A DNA stretch of 48,993 bases from Candidatus Thalassarchaeum betae. Lineage in GTDB: Archaea > Thermoplasmatota > Poseidoniia > Poseidoniales > Thalassarchaeaceae. Below, one piece after another: positions 15,006 to 22,565 of this stretch. A program made the translations under genes and the position numbers. A model generated the notes under the pieces. It saw only the letters and a program-made list of their open reading frames with translations, was not told the DNA's origin and did not search any database. Position 1 is the first letter of the stretch. Every line of letters begins with the position of its first letter. The DNA is taken from assembly GCA_022448665.1 (NCBI GenBank), contig JAKUUO010000010.1, positions 1 to 48,993 of the forward strand. Direction: 5' to 3'.

Positions 15006-16496
15006 ATGAGGGGCACGATAGACGCGCTCGCCAGCATCGATCTCGACGAAGTCGCCCGCTGCGCCTGCGTTCTCTCTGATGGTGACTTCGCCATCGGGTG
15101 CGACTCCGGTGCCCTACATGTGTTCGGCTGCGATGGTGTCGTCATCGAATCTACTGACCTGGGCAGCAGGGTAGTTGGACTGGCACGTCTGGGCGACTTG
15201 GTAGTCGGGGCCTCTAACATGGGCGGTGTATCTGCATTCCACGCCGAACCCCGCTGGTCTTACCCCGTAGAATCGGGCTGTGAGACGATGGCGACCTCGG
15301 CCGGCCACGTGGTCGTGGCCGACGGCTCCGGCTGCCTGACGGTGCTTGCCACCGACGGCAGCGAGACCGCCAAGTCGCATGTCGGTCATTCAACCGGACT
15401 CGCCAGCGCCGAGGATGGAACCTGCGCTGTCGCGCTTGAGGACGGCAGATTACTCATCCTCGGTCCAAAGCTCGAGGTGTTGCATGATTCACCGGCCGCA
15501 GAGGATGATGTCGAGACGATCTCCTGCATGGCCTTCCGCTCTGACGGCGTTCTCGTAGTCGCTCGCAACTCTCTTGGCATGACGGTAGACGAACGGCCTG
15601 AGAACAGGCTGGAGTGCTGGCATTCCGAGCGCGGACTCGTCAACACCTCCGAGCTGCCCGCGAGAGCGACCACTATGATGGCCACCGGCTCGGGCGTGGT
15701 GGTGGGATGCTTCGACGGTAGCCTGCTCATTCTGGACATCGGTGAGAGGCAGGAGCGGCTGATAGCGGAACTTGACTACCAGATCTCGGGGGTCTGTGCA
15801 TGGGGTGATGACCTGTTGGTCGCATCGTGGTTCGACGTCTTTCGGATTACCACAGGGGGCGAGGTCATCTGGCAGTTCGAGCACATCGGCGTGGTTGAGC
15901 ACATCCTTGGTCTGGGTGAGCGAGTTGCTGTGCTGGGTGACGACAGGAAGGGGAGAACCCCTGCCCCCATGGTCATTCTCGACCCCGACACGCCTCCTCG
16001 CCATGATGACTTCCTCACTACAGAGGAGCCGGCCGAACCGAGTTCGGACGAATTCTCGGGCTCTCTCTCCGAGGAGGAGGAGCAGATGGCCGATGAGAGG
16101 CCGGCCCTCCCCGAGCAGGCCAGAGGCATCCTCGACACCCTAGAGGAGGAGATTGAGATTAAGGTGGACGAGCAGGCCGTGGAAGCCGACCTGCTCGAGG
16201 ACCTCTCAGCATCAGCCCGCGCGATTAACCTCCCTCCGGTTGCCGACGCCGGCGATGACCGCACCGTGGACGTCGACGAAGAGGGCAAGGCCACAGTGCT
16301 GCTGGATGGAGGTCGTTCGTACGACCCCGACGGCACCATCGAGGGATGGGCATGGGAGGATGGAAAGGGGACGGTCATCGGAGACACGCCGCAGGTTCGT
16401 GTCCGGATAGCCAGCGGGGTGCACGTCTTCCACCTGACTGTCACCGACGACAGAGGGGCATCGACGAAGTCAACGATAACGGTGCAAGCCCGATGA
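15006..16496 (+). CDS. PQQ/WD-like beta-propeller protein with C-terminal PKD domain, no signal peptide
   Basis: A protein of about 496 residues. Residues 1-330 are repeating short beta strands (GDFAIGCDSGALHVF, GHVVVADGSGCLTVL, GTCAVALEDGRLLIL, GVVVGCFDGSLLIL, DDLLVASWFDVFRI), a propeller of the PQQ-like or WD type. An acidic linker and predicted coiled coil (about 335-400) follow, then a PKD domain (about 405-496: PVADAGDDRTVDVDEEG, SYDPDGTI). PKD domains are usually extracellular, yet no signal peptide or membrane segment is visible from this start or from TTG 14988, so export would need another route. It may be an assembly scaffold. Its stop codon abuts the etfA stop codon within TGATCA. 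Confidence 0.7.
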   Translation: MRGTIDALASIDLDEVARCACVLSDGDFAIGCDSGALHVFGCDGVVIESTDLGSRVVGLARLGDLVVGASNMGGVSAFHAEPRWSYPVESGCETMATSAGHVVVADGSGCLTVLATDGSETAKSHVGHSTGLASAEDGTCAVALEDGRLLILGPKLEVLHDSPAAEDDVETISCMAFRSDGVLVVARNSLGMTVDERPENRLECWHSERGLVNTSELPARATTMMATGSGVVVGCFDGSLLILDIGERQERLIAELDYQISGVCAWGDDLLVASWFDVFRITTGGEVIWQFEHIGVVEHILGLGERVAVLGDDRKGRTPAPMVILDPDTPPRHDDFLTTEEPAEPSSDEFSGSLSEEEEQMADERPALPEQARGILDTLEEEIEIKVDEQAVEADLLEDLSASARAINLPPVADAGDDRTVDVDEEGKATVLLDGGRSYDPDGTIEGWAWEDGKGTVIGDTPQVRVRIASGVHVFHLTVTDDRGASTKSTITVQAR

Positions 16497-17423
16497 TCAC
16501 AGTTTGCCTAGCTCGTCTTTGAGGGCAGGGAGGGCTTCCTCCCAAGTGGCGACTATCCCGTAGTCAGCCACGCCGAAGATCGGTGCATCCGGGTCCTTGT
16601 TGATGGCCACGATGTACTTGCTTGTCCTCATTCCAGCCAGATGCTGGATGGCGCCGCTGATACCGACCGCGATGTAGAGGCTGGGGGTGACCGTCTTACC
16701 GGTCTGACCGACCTGCATGCTGTGGGGTATCTCGTCCCAGGTGTCCACAGCGGCTCTGCTCGCTCCGACCGCAGCCCCGATCATGTCTGCGACCTCGTTG
16801 AGGTGCGAGAAGTTGGCCGGATCGCCCATGCCCCTCCCGCCGGAGATGATGATGTCGGCCTCGGCCACATCCAACCTCTCGCTAGCCTTGGCGATGGCCT
16901 CCTTGACTGCGACGGCGACGTCAGCGCTCTGGTTGACCGTGCTGACATCCGCGTTACCCCCGCCTCCAGCTGCATCGAAGGCATTGGCTCGCAGTGTGAT
17001 CGCGCAAGGCCACTGGACTGTCGAGGTTTCGATTGCCTTGCCTGAGTATATCGGTCGTGTGACCGAGATTCCAGAAGCTATCCCTAGGGCCGTTGCGTCC
17101 TGCACAATCGGGATTCCGCGCATCGCTGCCATCGTCGCCGCTATCTCGCGCCCGGAGGCCGTAGCAGCCGCCATGATGACATCACCGCGCGCCACCGAGT
17201 TCAGAGCCTCTGCCCAAGCCCCGCCATCGAATGAGCCGAAGCAGTCGCCCTCGACTGAGATTACCTTGGTCACCCCGGCGATGGAAGCCGCCTCGGTAAC
17301 ACCCACGCCTCCGGCGCACAGCACTGTCGAAATCCCTCCGATGGAAGACGCAGCACCCACCAGTTGTGCGGTGACGGGGTGCAGCCCGCCCCCGGAAGCC
17401 TCCGCTATCACTGTGACATCCAT
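16497..17423 (-). CDS. etfA: Electron transfer flavoprotein subunit alpha
   Basis: A 308-residue subunit that binds FAD and passes electrons from acyl-CoA dehydrogenases to a quinone reductase. The N-terminal half has the ETF fold (VIAEASGGGLHPVTAQLVGAA). The C-terminal FAD domain holds SGGRGMGDP, PHSMQVGQTGKTVTP, YIAVGISGAIQHLAGM and IVAINKDPDAPIF, all characteristic. Start ATG 17423 is preceded by GAGGTG with 5-nt spacing, fused to the etfB stop codon as TGAGGTG. It is the third gene of gcdH-etfB-etfA. Confidence 0.95.
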   Translation of the reverse strand: MDVTVIAEASGGGLHPVTAQLVGAASSIGGISTVLCAGGVGVTEAASIAGVTKVISVEGDCFGSFDGGAWAEALNSVARGDVIMAAATASGREIAATMAAMRGIPIVQDATALGIASGISVTRPIYSGKAIETSTVQWPCAITLRANAFDAAGGGGNADVSTVNQSADVAVAVKEAIAKASERLDVAEADIIISGGRGMGDPANFSHLNEVADMIGAAVGASRAAVDTWDEIPHSMQVGQTGKTVTPSLYIAVGISGAIQHLAGMRTSKYIVAINKDPDAPIFGVADYGIVATWEEALPALKDELGKL

Positions 17424-17428
17424 TCTCT

Positions 17429-17435
17429 CACCTCA
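17429..17435 (-). promoter_or_regulatory. Stop/Shine-Dalgarno fusion TGAGGTG between etfB and etfA
   Basis: The etfB stop TGA is the first part of TGAGGTG; GAGGTG pairs with the CACCTC core of the 16S rRNA tail. Spacing to the etfA ATG is 5 nt. The same motif occurs at 21351, 25376 and 41560. Confidence 0.75.
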
Positions 17436-18194
17436 GATTACATTCGCCTCGTCGCGCAGTTTGCCGACTACGGTCGCGACAGACTCAGCCCCCTCAAACT
17501 TCTGTCCAGGGGGCTTTTCTGGGGGAGGCGAGTGTGTATCAATGGAAACGGAGGAGCTGCCCGTGTCGACACCGAGGTCGGCGGGGGTCATCGTCTCGAT
17601 GATCTTCTTCTTGGCCATCATGATGCCTCGTACGTTAGGCCGGCGCAGTTCGGTGGTACCCTTGTCGAAGGCGAAGACGCACGGGCTGGATACAGCGACC
17701 CTCTCGTTGCCGCCAGCACTGGCGCGTATCGCGGTGAAGGAGTCGCCGTCCGCTGCGACTTCGGAGACCATAGTGACACAGGATGCGTCCAGCAGATGGG
17801 CGACACCGGGGCCGGTTGAGCCGGCGTTGGTGTCTGCTGCCTGCTTGCCGCAGAACACGACATCGGCACCGATGTGCTCGACAGCCGCGGCCAGTATCGC
17901 CTGCACCTGCGTGGTGTCGAGTGCGCCGAGGTCGTCCACGAGGATGTGGATCAATGCATCGGCCCCGACGGCTGCCGCGTCTGTGAGCATCTTCGCAGCG
18001 CGTGCCGGACCGCAGGTCACTGCAATCAGGTCACCACCACCAGCCTCCTTGATCTGGAGGGCAGATTCCAGGGCGTATTCGTCATACGGACTGAACGACC
18101 ACTTGCTGACAGCAGCCTCATCGACTCTGCCGCCCGAGACGGTAATCTTGGCAGTGGTGTCCGGAACCTGCTTGAGTAGTACTGCGATCCCCAT
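17433..18194 (-). CDS. etfB: Electron transfer flavoprotein subunit beta
   Basis: A 253-residue subunit that pairs with EtfA and normally binds AMP. It opens with VLLKQVPDT, and has FSPYDEYALESALQIKEAGGGDLIAVTCGPARA, VLCGKQ-like VFCGKQAADTNAGSTGPGVAHLL and LRRPNVRGIMMAKKK, family hallmarks. It follows gcdH after 83 nt, in which a perfect stem-loop lies (18252-18269). The last 50 residues carry a Pro/Ser-rich linker with PPPEKPPG before the C-terminal helix, typical of some ETF-beta tails that embrace EtfA. Confidence 0.95.
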   Translation of the reverse strand: MGIAVLLKQVPDTTAKITVSGGRVDEAAVSKWSFSPYDEYALESALQIKEAGGGDLIAVTCGPARAAKMLTDAAAVGADALIHILVDDLGALDTTQVQAILAAAVEHIGADVVFCGKQAADTNAGSTGPGVAHLLDASCVTMVSEVAADGDSFTAIRASAGGNERVAVSSPCVFAFDKGTTELRRPNVRGIMMAKKKIIETMTPADLGVDTGSSSVSIDTHSPPPEKPPGQKFEGAESVATVVGKLRDEANVI

Positions 18195-18251
18195 GTAAGC
18201 ACCGGCGCTCCGGCGACCGAAGACCCATCTAAGAAGATTGGGAAGGCGAAA

Positions 18252-18269
18252 TGGGCTCTAAAGAGCCCA
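18252..18269 (-). terminator. Stem-loop just after the gcdH stop codon
   Basis: TGGGCTC-TAAA-GAGCCCA forms a perfect 7-bp stem with a 4-nt loop, 9 nt beyond the gcdH stop and before etfB. It lacks a T-tract, so it may be an mRNA-end or processing structure that sets gcdH and etfBA levels apart rather than a full terminator. Confidence 0.4.
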
Positions 18270-18277
18270 ATCGAGAC

Positions 18278-19450
18278 TCAAGGCTCTCGTGTGAAGGCCT
18301 GAATCCCGGTGATGTGGCGTCCGATGATGAGATTGTGGATGTCGTGAGTGCCCTCGTATGTCTTGACCGACTCCAGGTTCGCCATGTGCCGCATTATCGG
18401 GTACTCGTCGAGTATCCCATTGGCCCCGTGGATATCGCGCGCCATTCTAGCGATCTCCAATGCCATGTCGACGTTGTTCATCTTGGCCAAGGAGATCTGC
18501 TCTGGCGTCCAGGTCCCGTCATCCTTCTTCTTGCCGAGATGGAATGCGAGAAGCTGGCCCTTGGTTATCTCCCGCAGCATCCAAGAGAGCTTGTTTTGTA
18601 CCAGTTGGTAGGACGCTATCGGATGGTCGAACTGGATTCGGCTGAGTGCGTACTCCCGGGCCGAACTGAAGCAGGACTGGGCCGCGCCCACTGCTCCCCA
18701 AGAGATTCCATAGCGTGCGTTGTTGAGGCAGCTGAACGGCCCCTTCAGGCCCTCCACTCCGGGCAAGATCCTGTCCTTTGGTATCCTGCAGTCTTGGAAG
18801 ACCAGCTCGCTGGTCACGCTGGCCTTGAGGGAGTGCTTCCCCGTCATCTCGGGGGCGGTGAAGCCAGGGTCTTCCTTCTCGACGATGAAACCGCGGATGA
18901 CACCGTCGAGCTTCGCCCAGACGATGGCCAGATCGGCTATGGTGCCGTTGGTGATCCACATCTTGGCGCCGTTGAGCAGGTAGTGGTCCCCCTTGTCCTC
19001 GGCTCGAGTGATCATGTCGCCGGGATTGGAGCCGTAGTCTGGCTCCGTGAGGCCGAAGCAGCCGATCCATTCGCCAGCGTGCATCTTGGGCAGGTAGTGG
19101 TTCTTCTGCTCCTCGCTGCCGAAGTCCCATATCGGGTACATGGCGAGCGAGCCCTGCACGCTGGCGAACGAGCGCACGCCGCTGTCGCCTCGCTCGAGCT
19201 CTTGGCAGATCAAGCCGTATGCGATGTATGAAAGTCCGGGGCAGCCGTAGCCTTCGAGAGGGGCTCCTAGCACACCCATCTCACCCAGATCGACGCGCCA
19301 CTGGTCGGGGAATACCTCGTCTCTGCAGGCCTTCTCGATGTTGGGTATGACGTTCTCGTCTACCCAGTCCCGTACGGCGTCGCGGATCATCCGCTCCTCG
19401 TCGGTCAGCAGCGAATCGACATCGTAGAAGTCCAATGCCTCGTACGCCAT
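18278..19450 (-). CDS. gcdH: Glutaryl-CoA dehydrogenase
   Basis: A 390-residue flavoenzyme oxidising and decarboxylating glutaryl-CoA to crotonyl-CoA, in lysine, tryptophan or aromatic acid breakdown, with electrons going to ETF. It is closer to GcdH than to other acyl-CoA dehydrogenases: R93 in GVRSFASVQGSLAMYPI matches the glutaryl-binding arginine, and the end reads GANGILDEY, MANLESVKTYEGTHDIH and RHITGIQAF. The catalytic glutamate is E366. FGLTEPDYGSNP and WITNGTIAD contact FAD. The start is ATG 19450; the frame also opens at TTG 19459. It is followed by etfB and etfA, its electron acceptor. Confidence 0.9.
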   Translation of the reverse strand: MAYEALDFYDVDSLLTDEERMIRDAVRDWVDENVIPNIEKACRDEVFPDQWRVDLGEMGVLGAPLEGYGCPGLSYIAYGLICQELERGDSGVRSFASVQGSLAMYPIWDFGSEEQKNHYLPKMHAGEWIGCFGLTEPDYGSNPGDMITRAEDKGDHYLLNGAKMWITNGTIADLAIVWAKLDGVIRGFIVEKEDPGFTAPEMTGKHSLKASVTSELVFQDCRIPKDRILPGVEGLKGPFSCLNNARYGISWGAVGAAQSCFSSAREYALSRIQFDHPIASYQLVQNKLSWMLREITKGQLLAFHLGKKKDDGTWTPEQISLAKMNNVDMALEIARMARDIHGANGILDEYPIMRHMANLESVKTYEGTHDIHNLIIGRHITGIQAFTREP

Positions 19451-19519
19451 CTCTCTCAATCGGTCCCGACAGTGTGGCCCACATGAACGTTGCTTCGCGG
19501 CCCGGAGGGCCGGATTTCG

Positions 19520-20737
19520 CTAGCCCCTCTTCTTCCTGCGAGCCGCCCTGCGAGCCTCGCGCTTCTCCTCGGCGGTACCGAATCGAAGGGTAAACCACTG
19601 CCGGAGGCCCGGAAACAGGCCAAACGCGAGGCTGAGTATCACTAGGAGGGTGGCGAGTGGAATAGCAATCAGGATCCAAGCGCCGAGGATTCCTCCGACC
19701 GAGTTCGAAGGCGGCGGATGGTACTGCACCAGCGTACCCCTATCGGTGAGGATCCAGCCGCTGTCCCTGTCCGTGCTCCATGATGCCACTATCCTCTCGC
19801 CCGCGATCGATGCGTCGAAGTCGACGGCATCGGAATACTCCAGCCATGGGAACGCCGCGCTCAGGCTGAGATCGTGCTCTATCAGACTGAAGGGGGTCTC
19901 GATGATGAGCGAGCGATCTCCGTGCTGGTGCGACAGCCCCGTGAAGTGACCCTCGACACCGCTGAGTTGAATGATTTCCACCCCCGAGGTCGAGGGCTGC
20001 TCACCATCAAGGGAGATCGTGGCGATGTTACGGTCGCTCGAGACTGCTACGCACTCATCACGCTCCCCTGTCGGACACTGGACATCAGACCACGGGTAAT
20101 ACGTCCCGCCTATCCAATGCAGAGAGTGATCCCGGTCGATGACTCCGATTCCATTTAAGACGCTAGACACCACGCAGAGCATCAGCGAGGGATGGCAGTC
20201 GATGCCTGAGATGTCACTGGCCCCCCGTCCCAGAATCGGATGCACCTCCGCACCTCCGTCTTCAGCCGCCCTCATTCTCCAGAGCCAGCCGTCCTCTCCC
20301 CCGACATAAGCCCAGGAGCCTCCGGTGTTCCATGCCACCGCAGTCAACTTCGTCTGGCCGAACTCAACCTGGCCGCCAGCGTTGGTGATCGAATGGTCCT
20401 CCCGGGCGTACCTGAGTACCTGCCCTTCATTGCCGACGATGAATGCCGTCTGACCTCCCGGGTGAAAGTCACCATCGTTCAAATCCACCTCGCTGTTCCA
20501 GAGCAGTTCTATCCGAGTTTCTGGATCCGTAGTGCTGACGAGTTCCAGATACGCATCCGCACCGAATACTATGGCCCATTCGCCGACAGGGTCGAGCGCC
20601 GCCCCATTCAATCCCAGATCCTCCTCCGACAGGCTGACTACGTCATACATGTTCACGGCCGAACCGGCGCTCGCTGCCGGGGCCGCCATCAGTAAGACGC
20701 AGGCCACAGCCAATGCACTGGCGACCCTTCGCCGCAT
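19520..20737 (-). CDS. Exported beta-propeller protein with C-terminal membrane anchor
   Basis: A 405-residue protein with a signal peptide (MRRRVASALAVACVLLMAAP... cleaved near ASA-GSA). Residues about 30-345 hold propeller-like strand repeats (GEWAIVFGADAYLELV, QTAFIVGNEGQVLRYA, SWAYVGGEDGWLWRM, RIVASWSTDRDSGWIL). A transmembrane helix at about 355-378 is followed by a basic cytoplasmic tail ending RREARRAARRKKRG-like. The blades would face outside. No enzyme residues are evident; it may sense or scaffold at the surface. A TATA-like CTAAA (20761-20765) lies 24-28 nt before the ATG, suggesting a leaderless mRNA. It is divergent from the gene at 20838. Family not recognised beyond the propeller fold. 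Confidence 0.7.
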   Translation of the reverse strand: MRRRVASALAVACVLLMAAPAASAGSAVNMYDVVSLSEEDLGLNGAALDPVGEWAIVFGADAYLELVSTTDPETRIELLWNSEVDLNDGDFHPGGQTAFIVGNEGQVLRYAREDHSITNAGGQVEFGQTKLTAVAWNTGGSWAYVGGEDGWLWRMRAAEDGGAEVHPILGRGASDISGIDCHPSLMLCVVSSVLNGIGVIDRDHSLHWIGGTYYPWSDVQCPTGERDECVAVSSDRNIATISLDGEQPSTSGVEIIQLSGVEGHFTGLSHQHGDRSLIIETPFSLIEHDLSLSAAFPWLEYSDAVDFDASIAGERIVASWSTDRDSGWILTDRGTLVQYHPPPSNSVGGILGAWILIAIPLATLLVILSLAFGLFPGLRQWFTLRFGTAEEKREARRAARRKKRG

Positions 20738-20837
20738 GCTCGCCCGACAGGTGATGCCGGTTTAGCCCGTTCGACACACACCCCGACGCAGTCTGACTCG
20801 CAACAGCATTCAAGAAGGTCCCAGCCAGCGCCCGGAC

Positions 20838-21353
20838 ATGGAGAGATTCGATGTCAAGCGAGGACTGGTAAAGCAGGTCACTGCAGATGGCGGACTGGCC
20901 GCTCTGGCACGCAGGCACTTCGATAATGTCGAGGGCACAGGGGGGAACTCGTTCAGTGCCTCTCATGGTATTATGACCTCAATAACGGCAAGCTACAACG
21001 AGCAGGGCGCGCTGGTGGCAGAGGTGACCAACGTGCCCCCGAATTTCGACGATCCGGAAGCGATGAAGGCAGCCATGGATGCCCGTAGGAGGTGGACGAC
21101 CTTTCTCGACGACGCCACCGGCTACGACTCCAAGCAGAGGGGCAACAAGGCCAAGGAATGGGCCAAGAAGGCGAGCAAGGCCAAGTCAGCGATATCCGGG
21201 GCGCGACATTTCATGAGAATGTCCGAAAACCTGTCCGACGAGGTGCGGGAGCAGGCAGAGTCTATGATTGAGGAAATCGAGGCCGCGCTGGAACAAGGTG
21301 ACAATACCAGAGCTGCAGGACGCGCGGAGAAACTGTCGAAATCACTCCAATGA
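20838..21353 (+). CDS. DUF5611-like archaeal protein with helical tail
   Basis: A 171-residue cytoplasmic protein. Residues 1-95 (MERFDVKRGLVKQVTADGG..., ITASYNEQGALVAEV, FDDPEAMKAAMDARRRWTTFLDDATGY) resemble the small euryarchaeal family DUF5611, of unknown function; I base this on remembered pattern only. Residues about 96-171 form a Lys- and Glu-rich helical region, probably coiled coil. The stop codon is fused to the tyrS ribosome site (TGAGGTG), so the two are co-transcribed and translationally coupled, which hints at a translation-related role. Confidence 0.6.
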   Translation: MERFDVKRGLVKQVTADGGLAALARRHFDNVEGTGGNSFSASHGIMTSITASYNEQGALVAEVTNVPPNFDDPEAMKAAMDARRRWTTFLDDATGYDSKQRGNKAKEWAKKASKAKSAISGARHFMRMSENLSDEVREQAESMIEEIEAALEQGDNTRAAGRAEKLSKSLQ

Positions 21354-21357
21354 GGTG
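21351..21357 (+). promoter_or_regulatory. Stop/Shine-Dalgarno fusion TGAGGTG before tyrS
   Basis: TGA ends the upstream gene and GAGGTG is the ribosome site of tyrS, 4 nt before its ATG (21362). Same layout as at 17429, 25376 and 41560. Confidence 0.75.
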
Positions 21358-21361
21358 AAGC

Positions 21362-22480
21362 ATGAGCCAAGACGACCCCCTCTCGTCGCTCGACGAGGAG
21401 GGTCGCGCATGCATTGAGAGGATGTTCTCAGGGTGCGCCGAGGTCGTAGGCGTGGAACATGTGGCTTCCGTGATAGCAGGAGGCCCTACGCACTCGGGTG
21501 ACGGCCAGCTTGTCGCCTACATCGGTATCGAGCCGAGCGGCAAGGCGCATCTAGCATACATTCTCCTTGCCGACACCATTCGAAACATGCTTGATGAAGG
21601 CGTCAATGTCATCATCCTACTCGCAGACTGGCACGCATGGATCAACGACAAGTTCGACAGCGACATGGACAAGATTACGCTCGCTGGCGAGTACATGACA
21701 GAGGTCTTCCGAGCCCTGCTCGGCAATCTGGAAGAGGGGGAAGGATCGGGCCAGTTGAGGTTCCTCAGTGCATCCGAGTTGATGGACTCCGGCAAGTACT
21801 GGGAGAGAGTCCTGCGCTGCTCGAAGAACATGAGCCTCTCTAGGGTGCGCAGGACGTTCAGCATCATGGGCCGCGACGAGGACTCCTCTGACCACGATCT
21901 CGCCGCCTTCTACTACCCGGCCCTGCAGGCCGCCGACATCTTCGAGCTCGGAGTCGACATCGCATTCGGGGGCATGGATCAGCGCAAGGCGCACATGTAC
22001 ATGCGCGACGTCGCCGACAGGTATGGCTGGACCAAGGCCACCTGCATTCACACCCCTATGATCTCGGGGCTCAAAGGTCCTGGCGGCAGGATGGACTCCT
22101 TCGACCACAAGATGTCGAAGTCCGACCCCGGCGATGCCATCCTCCTGGATGATTCACCCGATACGGTGCGCGCGAAGATTGGCAAGGCATTCCTTGAGGT
22201 GGGCAGCGCCGACTCCCCGGTGTTCGAGATAGCCCAGCACATTGTACTCCCGAACAGCGGCTCGATCCAAGTCATTCCAAAGCCTGAGTACGGCGAGCCT
22301 TCGACTTGGGTTGATTTGCAGTCTTTCATCGAAGCTGTCGCAAATGGGACAGTACATCCTCTCGATGCGAAAATGGCCGTAGCAGAAGGCCTCGTAGAGG
22401 CCTTGGCCCCGATTTCGGAACATTTCGCTGACAAATCTGAATTACTCAGTGCAATGAACCGGCTAACCGGCTCTCAGTAA
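21362..22480 (+). CDS. tyrS: Tyrosyl-tRNA synthetase, archaeal/eukaryotic type
   Basis: A 372-residue class I synthetase. The ATP site HIGH appears as HLAY in EPSGKAHLAY, as in archaeal TyrRS, and KMSKS is intact in FDHKMSKSDPGDAI. ILLADWHAWINDKF and FELGVDIAFGGMDQRKAHMYMRD, the tyrosine-binding and dimer regions, are also typical. There is no C-terminal S4 domain, as expected for the archaeal type. The gene ends near a T-run (22495-22500) that may terminate the transcript. Confidence 0.95.
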   Translation: MSQDDPLSSLDEEGRACIERMFSGCAEVVGVEHVASVIAGGPTHSGDGQLVAYIGIEPSGKAHLAYILLADTIRNMLDEGVNVIILLADWHAWINDKFDSDMDKITLAGEYMTEVFRALLGNLEEGEGSGQLRFLSASELMDSGKYWERVLRCSKNMSLSRVRRTFSIMGRDEDSSDHDLAAFYYPALQAADIFELGVDIAFGGMDQRKAHMYMRDVADRYGWTKATCIHTPMISGLKGPGGRMDSFDHKMSKSDPGDAILLDDSPDTVRAKIGKAFLEVGSADSPVFEIAQHIVLPNSGSIQVIPKPEYGEPSTWVDLQSFIEAVANGTVHPLDAKMAVAEGLVEALAPISEHFADKSELLSAMNRLTGSQ

Positions 22481-22494
22481 ATCGTTTTGGATTG

Positions 22495-22500
22495 TTTTTT
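22495..22500 (+). terminator. Oligo-T run after tyrS
   Basis: Six T residues follow 15 nt after the tyrS stop, in a GC-rich setting (ATCGTTTTGGATTGTTTTTT overall T-rich). Archaeal RNA polymerase terminates at such tracts without a hairpin. Confidence 0.5.
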
Positions 22501-22565
22501 CCATTGGATATGCAGGGCGAGGCCTCATAACCTGTACTCTACCGGGCGGGACCAAAGGTGGGCGT

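Noticed and set aside
16717..18198. A 493-codon open frame on the plus strand
   Set aside because: It is antisense to etfA and etfB, which are certain. Its product is low-complexity Ala/Ser/Pro with no domain.
18251..19231. A 326-codon frame on the plus strand
   Set aside because: Antisense to gcdH; codon-mirrored shadow with no motif.
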